DNA of 64,000 nucleotides, taken from assembly GCA_018466975.1 (NCBI GenBank), contig CM031555.1, positions 3,224,001 to 3,288,000 of the forward strand, written 5' to 3'. The translations under genes and the position numbers were made by a program. This DNA is from Sparassis latifolia (taxonomy: Eukaryota > Basidiomycota > Agaricomycetes > Polyporales > Sparassidaceae). Within the stretch, counting starts at the first letter, position 1, and each line of letters opens with the position of its first letter. Positions 1-11,551 of the stretch are shown here, in pieces. The notes beneath the pieces are model-generated. The model worked only from the letters and a program-made list of their open reading frames with translations, was not told the DNA's origin and made no database searches.

Positions 1-435
1 AATTGGTGTAACAATAGACCACCGTGACCATTCACCTCGCAGGAGAAGCTTCTATCAATAATCCAACATACTTCTTGTGGTAAGAGTGGTGCTAATGCAT
101 CGAAGGGGGGTTTGCGTTGCTCCTGCAGAATCATTCCGCTGTCCATACGAGGCTCTCCGATCTATCAAATCTCAGTATACTCAAGCCAAGGACGCAGTCT
201 GCAAGCTTGCGCCCACCTCAAATGCACCCATCGCGTCCATTAGCGTGTACCCATCTACCAAGAGAACATCTTCGGGTTCCATATCTTCACGGGTAACTCA
301 CGTAAAATTTATACGCGCAGACTGATCATGGAGCGACTCACCCCGTCCTGCTTCTGCGAAGAGCTCCGTAACGTCCACGAAATCGTCGCCGCCTGGCATG
401 TCCCGTAGTAGATCTATGGCCATTTCTTCAGGCAT
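1..435 (-). CDS. NAA35: NatC N-terminal acetyltransferase auxiliary subunit (NAA35/Mak10), 5' part only
   Basis: N-terminal 96 residues of the large auxiliary subunit of the NatC complex, which acetylates protein N-termini at the ribosome. Exons inferred at 435-342, 284-217 and 161-36; the last intron runs off the window edge. The reading gives FVDVTELFAEAG, then GYTLMDAMGAFE, then IGEPRMDSGM and LLPQEVCWIIDRSF. This matches the Mak10 pattern of an acidic start followed by a conserved DPKMDAGM-like motif (here EPRMDSGM). Phases of all three exons agree. The start ATG at 435-433 lies only 116 bases from the start of the divergent tryptophanyl-tRNA synthetase. The rest of the gene is outside the window. 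Confidence 0.85.
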
Positions 436-551
436 CTCTATGTTTTAGGTGAATTCCGAGTAATCATGCACGCAAGAGCAGGTCCTGGTTTGAGTCCAAG
501 ATTGGTCCAAGAAAGATTTTGCAAAGACGCGCCAACGTTCCTCCGCGTCAA
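436..551. promoter_or_regulatory. Short bidirectional promoter region NAA35 / MSW1
   Basis: Only 116 bases separate the two divergent start codons. No TATA box is obvious. By position, both 5' untranslated regions and both promoters must fit here or overlap the neighbouring coding sequence. This is inferred from layout only. Confidence 0.4.
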
Positions 552-1987
552 ATGTTGGCTTGCACCAGAACTGCACGACGCTTGCGACCATGTGCTCTTT
601 GTCCTGCCTCTGCTATCGCCTTAAGATTTGATAATATTCGCAGGTCGCTCAGTAGCGGCAGCGATGCGGTGAACGACACGGCGCGCTCGAAGCCCAGCTC
701 GCGCGTCGTCTTCTCGGGAATACAGCCGACAGGAATTCCCCATGTCAGTCTCCTTGCGTATTTCTCGCTTCTACTCTGACCTAAAGAAATAGTTAGGTAA
801 CTTCCTCGGAGCTCTGTTGAACTGGGTACAACTCCAGCGGGATGCTCAACCGGACGACCGTCTTATTTTCTCGATTGTCGGGTGGCATGCTCTGACGCTG
901 CCGCAGGACCCGCGGGCACTCAGCACGGCGCGCAGAGAGATGATGGCCGTGCTACTTGCAATAGGCCTTGACCCTGAGCGTTCGATTGTTTTTCACCAGG
1001 ATGATGTAGGGCTGTGTGTTACCCTTCGCACATTTCGAAGCTTATTTACCCGTGCAGAATCCCAATCACACAGAGCTGGCTTGGATACTTAATTGCATAA
1101 CTCCCATGGGAAAACTGCGTAGGATGACTACCTGGAAGGTGAAGCCCGTGTCGTCACACGTAGTGGTTACGTGACAGAAATCCTTCTAGTCACGACTGGC
1201 AGCATCGCGAAATGCACGCGACGATGCAGACGTCGACGAGTCTCTGCTAAACGCGGGACTATTTACCTATCCCGTGCTCCAGGCTGCCGACGTCCTGGCT
1301 TACAAGTCGGTTCCCCTGTTATGCACAGGAGAACGGCACGCTCATTTCGACTCTAAACTACAGGACTACTCACGTCCCCGTAGGTGAAGACCAGCAACAG
1401 CACATTGAACTCGCGAGAGACCTGGCCGACACGTTCAACCGAACGTTCAAGAACCGAGGACCGCTCTTCCCTCTGCCTCAACATGTCGTTAGTGAGTACG
1501 ACGATGCCAAACAAATGCCCCGCTTTGACATTCCCCAGCTACCTCCCGTCGCGTCCTATCGCTAAAGGACCCATCCTCCAAAATGTCCAAGTCTGCGCCA
1601 GACAAGCAGTCGCGCATCTTGCTCACGGACAGCGCGCTGCAGATACAGGCCAAGGTTCGCGCTGCCGTCACCGACTCCATCACCGGCATCACTTACGACC
1701 CTCTCGCGCGTCCGGGCGCGTCCAACTTGCTAGCGATCCTGGCAGCATGCTTGGGCGAGGACGTGACGGAGGCCGCGAAGCGCTACAGCGACAAGGGGCA
1801 CGTCCACCTCAAAGCGGACGTTGCAGAGGCGGTCGAGGAAATGATGAAGAAGCCGCGTGCGGAGTTCGAGAGGCTTAGGGAGGAGCCGGCGTACCTCACC
1901 TCGGTCTCCGCGGCTGGCGCAGCCAAGGCAAGGGAGCTCTCGGAGGCGACGATGCGGGAGGTCAGAGAACGCGTCGGTTTGGTATAG
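552..1987 (+). CDS. MSW1: Mitochondrial tryptophanyl-tRNA synthetase
   Basis: Class I aminoacyl-tRNA synthetase that charges mitochondrial tRNA-Trp. Six exons: 552-743, 793-1005, 1058-1138, 1190-1317, 1364-1491 and 1539-1987, giving 396 residues, the usual size for the organellar/bacterial type. An Arg/Ser-rich leader fits a mitochondrial transit peptide. The HIGH-type signature lies across the first junction (FSGIQPTGIPH then LGNFLGAL). Later come HTELAWILNCITPMG, AADVLAYK, THVPVGEDQQQHIELARD and the KMSKS loop at about residue 262. ATG 552 was chosen because upstream in-frame starts are non-ATG. Intron phases all agree; the fourth intron has a weak GTTATG donor and is the least certain. It converges with the P450 downstream. 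Confidence 0.92.
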
Positions 1988-2257
1988 AGGGCGGCGAAGG
2001 GACCGTTTTACGGTTGTTAACTTATTGACGATACAATTCGGCTTCGTATACAAGCACAACCTCTACTCTGTCTCTACACACAATTAATTCACCCTGGGAA
2101 TGCAATTGCGTTTCGGTCGCGTAGCAAGACACAAAACGGCAAAGCAGTACTAGTAGTACACGATGCAAACAAGAAATTTGAAGGTATGTAGATGCCGTTG
2201 TTGTTGCAGTCACAACACATGTATCTATAAATCCAACAAGCAAAAGCCATATCCTGC

Positions 2258-3445
2258 TCAAACTGCTTCGCAAACCTTCCAACCAAACCAACCACCGCTG
2301 TGACCCAAGTGTGAGCCCTGGATAAGGCGGAACTCACTTTCAGGCCCTATCCTTTCGAGGACCGCCCCAGCGAGAACCGCTGCGGCGTGGGGAGCCCAGT
2401 TTCTGGCTACGCAGGAAAGTCTGCCGCGGCCGAACGCGAACATGGACTGCTCCTGCGAAGGCGTGAGCAGGTCAGGGTGGAAGCGTGTCGAATCAAATCC
2501 ATTTGCAGTGTCTCCCCATATGTCGGCATCCCGCTGTACCGCCTCGATGTCCGCGACGACGGTGACATCGCGAGAGAGGCCGGGAATGGGGAACGGGAAG
2601 GGGGAGTCGTCGACACGGACGATGAGGGTGATATATCGTGTCGGTGGATGAAGCCGAAGGACCTCGAGGATGAACATCTCGACACTGAGGTCCTCGACGC
2701 CGACGCGGGTGCGAAAATGAGGCGCGTCGGGCAAGGTCATGAACGCCTCGAATGCTTGGCGTGCGGCTGGGTCCCTATTAGCATAAGCGACGGCGATGGC
2801 GACGACGCGCCATATCGCCTCATATGCGGGAGTCACGAGCTCAATGGGATTCTCATACATTGGGAGCCAGCGGTGGAGGTGCCCAGTGATGGTGGAAAGG
2901 AGGTGCAGCATGACACTGCCGGTATCCGATATGTGGGACAGCACCCCGATCCCATGTGTGACAGCGGCGAGGTCATGCTCGCTCACCAAGTCGGCTGGGT
3001 TAGCTCCAAGAAGTTGTATGAGGATAGTACGAAGGGTTAAAATTTGGATGAATGTGTCGAATGCAATTGGCGGGCGGTCGACATGGTAAGGCAAAAAGGC
3101 ATCAATGGCATAACGTGCAACAGCTGCAAATGTTGGCCATGGGTATGGGGCACCATGCTGGGTGATCAGGGCTGTGGTTGTTGTTGTAAGGGAAGTATGT
3201 ACTGTGTGGCTGTGCCATGTAGTAAAAGGAGAACAGATCCCGAACACCTGTCTAAAACGGGCATTGGGGATGGCGTGAGTGATGAGTTGGGTGGTGAGGC
3301 TTGTTGATGGTGCTAGTAGTGCACGGATGTCGGTAAAATCTGTTAGGTAAATAGTCACTTGTTTGCGAGTAAGGCGATGAATTCGAACGAGTGTGTAAAC
3401 GAGCGGAGGCAGGGTAATGAGAATGATACAGAATGCATAGAACAT
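2258..3445 (-). CDS. Short, intronless cytochrome P450-like protein (copy A)
   Basis: Single open frame of 395 residues. An N-terminal hydrophobic anchor (MFYAFCIILITLPPLVYTLV) suggests an ER membrane protein facing the cytosol. P450 marks are the K-helix ExxR at about 261-264 (EVLR) and the heme loop FGRGRLSC with the Cys ligand at about 345. The family norm is about 500 residues with many introns in basidiomycetes, so this is short and has no intron. In the I-helix the segment reads PAYEA where the paralogue at 58.3 kb reads PAYET, so the usual oxygen-activating Thr (about residue 210) is Ala. The canonical Gly after the heme Cys is also Ala. Substrate unknown. It converges with MSW1. Confidence 0.75.
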   Translation of the reverse strand: MFYAFCIILITLPPLVYTLVRIHRLTRKQVTIYLTDFTDIRALLAPSTSLTTQLITHAIPNARFRQVFGICSPFTTWHSHTVHTSLTTTTTALITQHGAPYPWPTFAAVARYAIDAFLPYHVDRPPIAFDTFIQILTLRTILIQLLGANPADLVSEHDLAAVTHGIGVLSHISDTGSVMLHLLSTITGHLHRWLPMYENPIELVTPAYEAIWRVVAIAVAYANRDPAARQAFEAFMTLPDAPHFRTRVGVEDLSVEMFILEVLRLHPPTRYITLIVRVDDSPFPFPIPGLSRDVTVVADIEAVQRDADIWGDTANGFDSTRFHPDLLTPSQEQSMFAFGRGRLSCVARNWAPHAAAVLAGAVLERIGPESEFRLIQGSHLGHSGGWFGWKVCEAV

Positions 3446-5525
3446 GGTAGAAACGGCAATCCAGCATGCACATAGCTTACCTTTATGCTGTACGGAGTGA
3501 CAGCTTCCTCCATTTGTTGTCCAGATGGACTTGCGTCAAGCGCAGCAAGGCAACACTGATCGACAAACGGGTTCCAATTCTCATACAGATGGAGCGCAAG
3601 GCCAGGGCACCGAAACGCAGAGCGAATGGGAAGCATAGGACAGCCCAACGTTCGCATGCAGAGATAGTCCCGGCAGACAGGCCATCAATCAGTAGAGCTG
3701 CGTGCTGCTAAGGGCGTGCACGAAGACATAACAGGGAATAGAAGATCAAGCCTCGCGAGGGCATCCAGCTTTCTTGATTTAACGAGGTCCTCCGGAAACC
3801 GAGGTGGAGCTTTCCCGAAGTAAAAGAGCATGTGTCACAAGCCTGGTCCTGAGGCCTGAGGACCGAATGAGTCGACGGACGCGCTATATTCAAAGGGCAA
3901 TCTCCCACGAGAGGGGATCCACGGATACGAATATGGCTAGCTCCTGCGACAGACTCGAATTCGAAAGTTAGAAGGTTCTGGATGATGTACGCGAGCGCGG
4001 ACTCAAGCGCACAACGAGTACCAGTACGTCCAGTTTCATTCGAATGCTTATGACAGGTAGCGCCCGGAGTTACCGCGGCTGGTCAGGTGCGAAGCAAGTA
4101 AGGTTCAAGGATATATGTAGGTCTCAGTTGATAAGGAAATACTGCTGAAGAGGTAAGAGCATTAGCACAACTCGTCTGATGAGAGAGCGCAGAGCCTGTT
4201 ATATGAAGTACACGTGGGCACCCTGTTTTGCAGAGTCGCAATCCTGAATCGTGACGTGGAGTGATGTCGGCTCTTGGTCTCGAAAGAGGAATGCCAAAGT
4301 TCTGATTCCCAGGTAGGTCATTTCCACAGTGGGCTCCTAAATGGATGGAGAGACCTTCGATGACGAAAGTGAATTCTCTAGATATAGGTAGGAGAAAGCC
4401 TTCCCAGGCTTCGCAGAAATTAGAGCCTCCGCGTAGGCCTATGCTCGGTCATACATCGTCCATCGTACTGTGGATGAACAAGCGAGATGCTTCATGAGCA
4501 ACCTTGCACTCGGTTTCCTAAGACTCGTAATAAAGTCTAGGTAGTATCCAGGAACGGGTAAAAAGGGAATCAGGACCCGCCGATAATTACGAAGGGAAAT
4601 CTCGAAATGTTTTCATTGCACTCACATTCGTAACGCGAGCCTGAGAGCGAGCAAGCTTACTTACTCTCGAGGACATCACACAGGATGAAGAATTCGACAG
4701 AAGCAGCTGCCCTGTGCCCTTCAGTATTGGGAGGCTCGAAATTTTGTGCACACTGAAATCACCTATTACATCAATTCGACATGCTTGTCCTGACCTTGTT
4801 CCAGGGACACCGGCGAGCAATTCCATGCGGACCGGGACTAGCAATGCGCTTTGTGGCTGAAGGTCAAGTTAGAACCTTCAAGACCTGGTATAATATGTTA
4901 GCTTTCAAAGACAGCCGTCAGGTTATCCACATTGGACTAGATCATATGCAGAATGAGTGGAAGTTGCTCTAGATCTCAGATGCTCTGAAGGAAAGGCATG
5001 AAGTCGGGCCTGTGGGGTCCGCCGGAATCCGCCGGGCAGCCGGATCCCTCTGCAGTGCGCATATTATTCGATTCCTTCCAGAAAACTTGGTGTTCACCTC
5101 GCGCCCGCTCGGAGTAAGATTAGAGTAAACCGACCTCCAAGGGCCATGGAAGCAATTCTGCAATCCCAGAGGATGGCCATGGACCGAGTTAGTCTTAGCA
5201 GAGCAGGACAGTTGTCAGTCAGACGAGCAGAAGGTCTCGCAACCCTTTCGACAAAGTTCACGCCTTTGTTTTGTTTTCCATGCTGCCCTATTCGTTCTCT
5301 AGATCCTTCAAGTTCGAATTCATATGGTCACACAGCAGGGCACTTTGTCCTACGTTGCATTTATCCAGAAAACAAGTAATGCATCTAACAGAACATGAAG
5401 AACGGAGCTACAAAGGATGAAGAGACACAATGCATGAATACAACATGAAAAGCAATACCGCTACAATCCAGTATCCCATCCGTGACTGTCTGTTGTCCTG
5501 TCCGTGATCCATCTAATACATACCT
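3446..5525. other. Gene-poor stretch between P450 copy A and the DUF6697-like gene
   Basis: About 2 kb with only short open frames and no recognisable domain. The one structured item is a dispersed repeat near 5078-5250, listed separately. A minus-strand frame at 4587-4844 has a faint gag-like flavour (HKISSLPILKGT) but too little to call. Confidence 0.5.
5078..5250 (+). repeat. Dispersed repeat, copy 1 (second copy at 56145-56323 on the other strand)
   Basis: This segment is similar along about 175 bases, with small indels, to the reverse complement of 56145-56323. Shared blocks include CCAGAAAACTTGGT, CCCGCTCGGA, GAAGCAATTC, CCGAGTTAGTCTTA and AGGACAGTTGTCAG. No terminal inverted repeats or target duplications are visible, and the repeat type is unknown. 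Confidence 0.7.
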
Positions 5526-7446
5526 TCATACCTTGCTAGCCGTCTCTCCGATAATGTCCTCGATGGTGGAGCCGCCCTCGCTGCAGTACGTGCCCACGAG
5601 GACATTCCCCCCCGTGCTCGGAGGTGCCACCCCTGCAGCCATACTCGCAGCGCTGGGCAATAGAGTGCTGGTGGCTGCAGTCCACAGTGCGGGTGGGCTC
5701 GCCACAGTGCTACTGTTTCTCCACTTTCCTGTCTGCGCGCACTTAGCCGCGTGCTCGAGGATCGTGCGGTAGAGCGTGTTGTTGAAGCCAATGCACTGCA
5801 GCCCGATGCACGCCACCTTCAGCGCACCCACAGCGTACAGCTGCCCCGACTCGTACACGTTCTGTGGGGTGGTGTTCTTGCGCCCGGCCAGTGTTTCCTT
5901 GATCAGCGCCTGCGTCGTCTGTAGAGAAATTATCGATGGAAGATGTACAGGTTCCTCGGACCATAAACACACCTCGGCCAACAGAGTCTCCCACTCCTGC
6001 GTGGACAAGTCATCCAGCCGGAACGCCTTGTAGGTGCCAGCATAGTACCACTTTCCGTCTCTGTTGTAGAAGCATTCTGCATTCGCAATTAAACATGTTG
6101 CGGCATCATCTTAAGTGGGCACGCACCAGTCGGTTTGTTCAGCTTCGTGGCTAAGTCGACGACTGTCCAACGATGTGCGGCGCTCACGCGCGGGTTCGTG
6201 CTGCATTTGAAGACGGGAGAGAGAAAATAGCCGTGCTCCTCGCGTTCGGGACACCACGAAGTCGTCGATTGCTGAAACACACGGTAGTTTCCCAGTCTGG
6301 GCAATGCATCAGAATGCCTGCATTGTAAGTGCATGACTTGGGCTCACTGCGAACGGAGCGACTTGGCGGCAATGAACGTCATGATATCACCATGGCAAGT
6401 TCGATATAAACCTCGGTACTCACAGCGGGCGTAGTTCCTAGAAATTCGTGCAGTGTGTAAGGAGCAGGTATCACAATGGGTCTGAGAGCGTCGGCGGGTA
6501 TGTCGGGAGGAAGGGGAAGAGCAGATAAGATAGCGTTCCTGGAAGCGACCTGTTGTGCGAGATCTGTAGCACTAGAAGCAACCTTGTGGCGCCAAAGGAG
6601 CATGTAGAAAACAATGCAAGACTAGGAAAAGAACGCACTTTGAAGTCAGAAGTTTCAGAATCTTGCAGTGTCAATTTTGCCAAGTGGTCGTTCATGAATT
6701 GCGAGAAATTCTGAGACTCTACCCATCCTGGACCACTCATATTCGGAGACATGGGTATCTCCATCTTGTTCGCCATATCTCGGAGAAGAGCGACTGACGA
6801 AGGATCTGACTCTACCGCAGAGGCCAATAGCCCATGCGAAGTTGCTCCAGACATATGCTGCTCGAGTAAATAGTACTACGAATCGTCTCCGTTAGCTCCA
6901 TGTAATCAATGTGCTCACCTGTAATTCACCATCCGATGCAGCCGACTCTTCTGATGTACGTCGAGTATCCTCCTGCACAGTACCGATAACCGTACCCATT
7001 GTCGTTTCGCCTGCAACCACGTCGAGCTCTCCAGGAGCCCGGACGGAGAATCGCTTCAATAGCTCCCCCCTCTCGGCCAGCAGCTGCTCGATGGTGTTGT
7101 TCTTCTGACGAACAAAGGTGCATGCCTCGGCCAGACGCTGTGCGACCGTATCACGCGCGCACAGCGCCTCCTGCAACCGCATTCTCTCGAGCCGCAGTTC
7201 CATGGATACCTCTGGGTTCTGAACAGGTACAACAGACATAGAGGAACGGAATAGAGTGATAGAAAGTAGTGTCGCACGTTGAGCATATGCGCATATAGCC
7301 ACCTGAAACCATCGAATTACCTCCACGTCTGAACGTCCTTGCATCAGAATGTTGACCACTGGCGGTACTTCATGGGGCCCATCTTCCGACATTGGTTGGT
7401 GAGGGACTAACGAAGGGCCGTCGCCATCGCGTCCGACGCTCGACAT
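5526..7446 (-). CDS. DUF6697-like fungal protein of unknown function
   Basis: Eight exons fit: 7446-7303, 7218-6919, 6857-6639, 6582-6424, 6361-6348, 6317-6127, 6076-5973 and 5918-5526, giving 507 residues. ATG 7446 has a CCGCC context. The N-terminal half is low complexity with a short coiled coil (about 50-100). The C-terminal half reads LPRLGNYRVF, WCPEREEHGYFL, GKWYYAGTYKAFRLDDLS and ETLAGRKNTTPQNVYESG. This resembles the conserved C-terminal module I know from agaricomycete proteins annotated DUF6697; the function is not known. The fifth exon is only 14 bases but is needed to keep the frame. The protein end after GETASK is uncertain, because GTATGA there could be another donor. Confidence 0.65.
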
Positions 7447-8150
7447 GGCGGGCGTAAAGGAAGAGAGAGTGAAGCCAACTTTGACAGCTTCCTTATTCGG
7501 CACAGGCTGTGGCGACAGCTAGTTACATAACGTCGTCGAACTGGTTACTTTTCAAGCCGCAAGATCAAGTGCAACAGAAAATCCAAGGTGAGCGCGAGGA
7601 AAGTCATGCCAGTTACGGGTATGCAAAGATCAAGGTGACGTAAAGCTCAGTCAGTGGCATCATCCGAGGTTGCTGTAGATGGAGAGAAGAACTTTCATCG
7701 CAAACATGACCGCAGAAAACTTGTAAGGCTAGTTGCAGTTGTAGGAACAAAAATTGGAGCCACTGTAGGACACCGATAATTGTCATGGATGAGTGTTTGT
7801 TCCCGTTCAGCAAGACAAATATGTCTCTAGTGAATAATATCCAGACACATCTGGGGGGCTAGTTGCTGGTAAGCGAGAGAGGGAGCAAAAGCCAAGGTGT
7901 AGAAGGACAGACCTGGAGGGAAACGATGAATTCTGTAGAACCGGTATTGACCGCGGGTCCGATGTCAGAGAGCACTGTGGACGTTGCTTTGAGTTGTTTT
8001 ATAGTTTGTCATAGCAAAGTAGCAGGTTGGGTCACTCGTACGGAATCACAGCGAAGCAAAGACCTCAGCTTGATCCTTCCAGCGGCTCACAGGGCGCAGC
8101 ATCGACTGGTAACGGGTAGGGAAAACAAACACAACGGGTGACGGTAAGTT
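7447..8150. other. Intergenic region
   Basis: About 700 bases between the start of the DUF6697-like gene and the 3' end of the mS33 gene. No open frame with a recognisable product, no RNA gene and no clear repeat. Confidence 0.5.
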
Positions 8151-8531
8151 CTACCGCCTTTTCCCTGCCCTGCGACTCTCGGCTTGAAAAGGAAAACATA
8201 TCAGCTTTGCAACACTGCAAATGGGTTCTCGATACAAACCTGCAGACTTCGCCTTCTTGGGTACACCCTTCCCTCGCTTCTTCTTTGCCGCAACGTCCTG
8301 CAACCTCATCTCCTCATCTGGATCCACAATGCTCCATTCCCCGCGACACATTCGGTTGAATTGGGTGACGGTCAACCGCGGCGGGTAATAATTGACCATG
8401 GCGGGTCCGCGAAGGCGTGCACGGAGATATTTCGCACCAGTCCGAACTGATGTTGGGTTATATGACGTTTGAAATATCGCGCATCGTAGACGAGTAAGTG
8501 CCGCGAGGCGCGAGGGGGCGACGGTGGACAT
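8151..8531 (-). CDS. RSM27: Mitochondrial small ribosomal subunit protein mS33 (Rsm27)
   Basis: Two exons, 8531-8240 and 8182-8151, giving 107 residues. The product is a component of the mitoribosome small subunit. Visible family pattern: LTRLRCAIFQTSYNPTSVRTG, AKYLRARLRGPAMVNYYPP, and a Lys-rich basic tail ending AGKRR. The size is typical. ATG 8531 was chosen because it begins the conserved block; upstream codons in the same frame look unrelated. The intron has a GTTTGT donor and is phase 1. It is divergent from SUV3, another mitochondrial RNA/translation gene. Confidence 0.85.
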   Translation of the reverse strand: MSTVAPSRLAALTRLRCAIFQTSYNPTSVRTGAKYLRARLRGPAMVNYYPPRLTVTQFNRMCRGEWSIVDPDEEMRLQDVAAKKKRGKGVPKKAKSAGLYREPICSVAKLICFPFQAESRRAGKRR

Positions 8532-8878
8532 GAGTGCCGTGATCCTGTTTTGGAGATTCACCAAAAGAGGAAGAAGCCAATAGCTTTGTATCCTATGTAA
8601 CATGTGCAAATACCGCCAAAATAATTGTGTCCTTTCAATCAGCGTGGCGACGGTGGACCTTCGAGTCTTCGACTTGCGCAACACTTATTCTTAACAACTA
8701 GCCTACTCACTTCACCTCAAAGACCTGCTTCGCTCTTTGTCTGAATCCTGCGTATTACGCGTACGTTCAAGGCTGAGGTTCCAACTGCGAGAAGGCTTTA
8801 CGACCAGTGATTTGTGACGCTCTACATACAAGTCTTCCAGCTGGTCTAAAGCAGGGGCTTGCTAGTAGTAGCGTGAGC
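8532..8878. promoter_or_regulatory. Bidirectional promoter region RSM27 / SUV3
   Basis: 347 bases between divergent ATGs of two nuclear genes for mitochondrial gene expression. No clear TATA element. Shared control is an inference from layout and function. Confidence 0.4.
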
Positions 8879-11366
8879 ATGAACCGCTTTCCTGCCATCC
8901 TCCGCTCTGCTTCTCGTCGCGATGCATCCCCACGTCTCGGACAGACATTATTTTCGCGAGCGCGGTCCTCCAAGGGCGCTGAGAAGTATAAGACTAGGTC
9001 GAGACCACCCGCGCGACCGGTACGAAATCCAGTGGCAAGTGCTATGGCAGATGTCCGTTCAGAACACCCGACCATCTTGATTGCACCAGACGATGTGGCC
9101 GCTCACTTCGAGCATATGGTGACGGCCTGGTCCAAAAGCAAAATGTTGGCACAGCGCCTGTACGAGTTTGGGATTCCTCAGCAGCACATTCCTGTCCTCC
9201 TCTCCATCTTCGTCAAGGAAATGTCGCTGGGAAACGTCATGAGCACCCTCCTATACACTCACGAAGAGGTCTCCCGGATCGCGTACGATCTCTCCCACCC
9301 AGGCACGAGCAATATGGTGGACATCTATCTCACCAAAATCTTGTACGAGTGGGCCACCCGCCGGGTCGGACAGGCGGCTTTGGCGAAGGACCTGCCTCCC
9401 GATACTCTGTACAAACTCACCCAGCTCTTCGAGGCCGCCGACCTCTCCCGCCCGTTCACGTGGTTCCGCTATGCTCGTATGTCAGAACGTCGGAAGGTCA
9501 TCATGCACGTCGGGCCCACGAACAGCGGCAAGACCCACAACGCGCTCCGGGCGCTCGCCGCGGCGCGAACAGGTTTGTATGCGGGCCCGCTCCGGCTGCT
9601 CGCGCACGAAATTTGGGAGCGGCTCAATAACGGCCAGATCGTGCCCCTCGGCGCCTCCCCCGAAGCGGATGCGGAGCCTGACCCCGGGACGAATGTGGAA
9701 CTTGGGGACGCACCCGTCGGAGGCAGTGGTCCGGTCTTACAAAGGGACGGGGACCCGAGGTACGCGCGGTTGTGCAACCTGATCACCGGGGAGGAGCAGA
9801 AGATCGTCGATGAGAACGCGCCGCTCACGAGCTGCACTGTGGAGATGGCGTCTACAAGCCGTACGTTCGACGTCGCCGTCATTGATGAGATCCAGATGAT
9901 CGCAGACCGCGATCGTGGTTCTGCGTGGGCCAGCGCAGTGCTCGGACTCAACGCCAGAGAGTTGCATCTCTGCGGCGAAGAGACAGCTGTCCCTCTCGTG
10001 GAGGCAATACTTCGCGATACCGGCGATAAGCTCATCGTCAATCGGTATGAGCGGTTGAGTCCCTTGGAGGTAGCGCCGAGCAGTCTTGAAGGAAACTTGA
10101 AGCTCGTGCAGAAGGGTGACTGCATAGTCACATTTTCACGCAAGAACATCTTCGATATCAAAAACAAGATTGAGAAGATGACCAATTTGCGTTGCGCCGT
10201 CGCATATGGGCGGCTCCCTCCAGAAATTAGAAGTGAACAGGCATCATTGTTCAATAAACCCGGCAGTGGGTACGATATATTGGTTGCCAGTGATGCTATT
10301 GGCATGGGACTCAACTTGTATGTCTTCAGTGCTTCTGATTGGAAGAGACTGAATTCGGCTCTCTTAGAAAGATCAAGCGCGTCATTTTTCAGGCAGTTTC
10401 CAAGTTCGACGGCGGCAAGTTGAGACAGTTGTCGACGTCCCAGATTAAGCAAATTGCCGGTCGAGCGGGACGGTATGGGTTGCATGGAACCGATTCATCC
10501 GCAGGAGTTGTGACCACGTTGTTCGGGCCCGACCTTCCTGTGGTGCGGAAGGCATTGCTGCGTCCGATGCAGCCGCTCAAATTCGCTCGACTCTCGAATG
10601 GCGCGCAGGATTCTTTCCGTCACATCGTTAATGCCCTGCCCAGGGATTCAGCAGCCCGCACTATCATACAGGTGTATCAGTTCGTGGCGAAGATGCATCC
10701 CATCTACGAGTTCGTGGACTTCGCCGCCATGCGCGCTAAGCTCGACTTCGTCGATGAAGTAGCCGGCGACCTCACCATTGCCGACCGCAGCCTTCTCCTA
10801 CAGGCGCCTACACCGTGGAGTGACGAAGTGGCCTTACAGGCTTGCGGTCGCATGATGGTGCTATATCGCACCGAGATGCGGGTGTCGCTGAAGCGGGCGC
10901 TCAAGGATTCAGGTCTTTGGGACAGCTTCAACGACATCTTGCGGATGAGCGAGACATCCTCCGAGCCTGAACATTTTGGAAACGCCTTGCAGATGTTGGA
11001 GTCGCTGCACAAGACGATTGTGATGTACTTGTGGCTCAGCTACCGCAAGATGGTTGGGTTCCCAGATCAAACGGAGGCGTTTGAAGTGAAGGCACAGGCG
11101 GAGCGGGCTATGGAGTGGTGCTTGGAAAGGTTGACCGCTGCACGCTTACAACAGAGCGAAGAGCGACAACAAGGGAAGAAGATCTGGCCCAAAAAGGAGC
11201 CACAGGTAGAAAAACCAGGACGCCCACCAAAAGGGCAAAGCGACGTTACTTCAGGTATAGTTTTGTCCCTTTTACGCGGTGTATGTCTATATTCATCGTA
11301 CTTCTACAATTTCCAGGAGAAGGACGCTCCAGCCGAGGGTGGGTTCAACCTGCTGCGTTGCAGTGA
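8879..11366 (+). CDS. SUV3: Mitochondrial ATP-dependent RNA helicase SUV3
   Basis: Three exons, 8879-10317, 10368-11254 and 11317-11366, giving 791 residues. The product is the helicase of the mitochondrial RNA degradosome, which unwinds RNA for 3'-5' decay. An Arg/Ser-rich N-terminus fits a transit peptide. Motif I is GPTNSGKT near residue 211, motif II is DEIQM near 337, motif III region LHLCGE, and motif VI QIAGRAGR lies just after the first intron. The C-terminal SUV3 domain is seen as LESLHKTIVMYLWLSYR. The ATG at 8879 was chosen over an upstream non-ATG start in frame. A basic Lys-rich tail ends the protein. The long open frame on the opposite strand is a shadow. Confidence 0.95.
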
Positions 11367-11551
11367 AGGACACTGGTCACGTGCACTTATTTGTGTCGCT
11401 TTGGCTTCGAGCCTGAGTCCGAGTTGTTGAACGTTGAATTCAGTCTGCTCTGCATTTCACCCTCACAGGCTCCGTCGTCACCGTTTACTCCCCACATAGG
11501 CTGGCTCCTTGTCTGCTCCTCTCCTTAACGACATATAACGAATTCGTATTC

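Noticed and set aside
2387..3040. 217-codon plus-strand frame
   Set aside because: Antisense of P450 copy A, which has ExxR and the heme motif.
9469..10485. 338-codon open frame on the minus strand
   Set aside because: Exact shadow of SUV3; the plus strand carries all helicase motifs.
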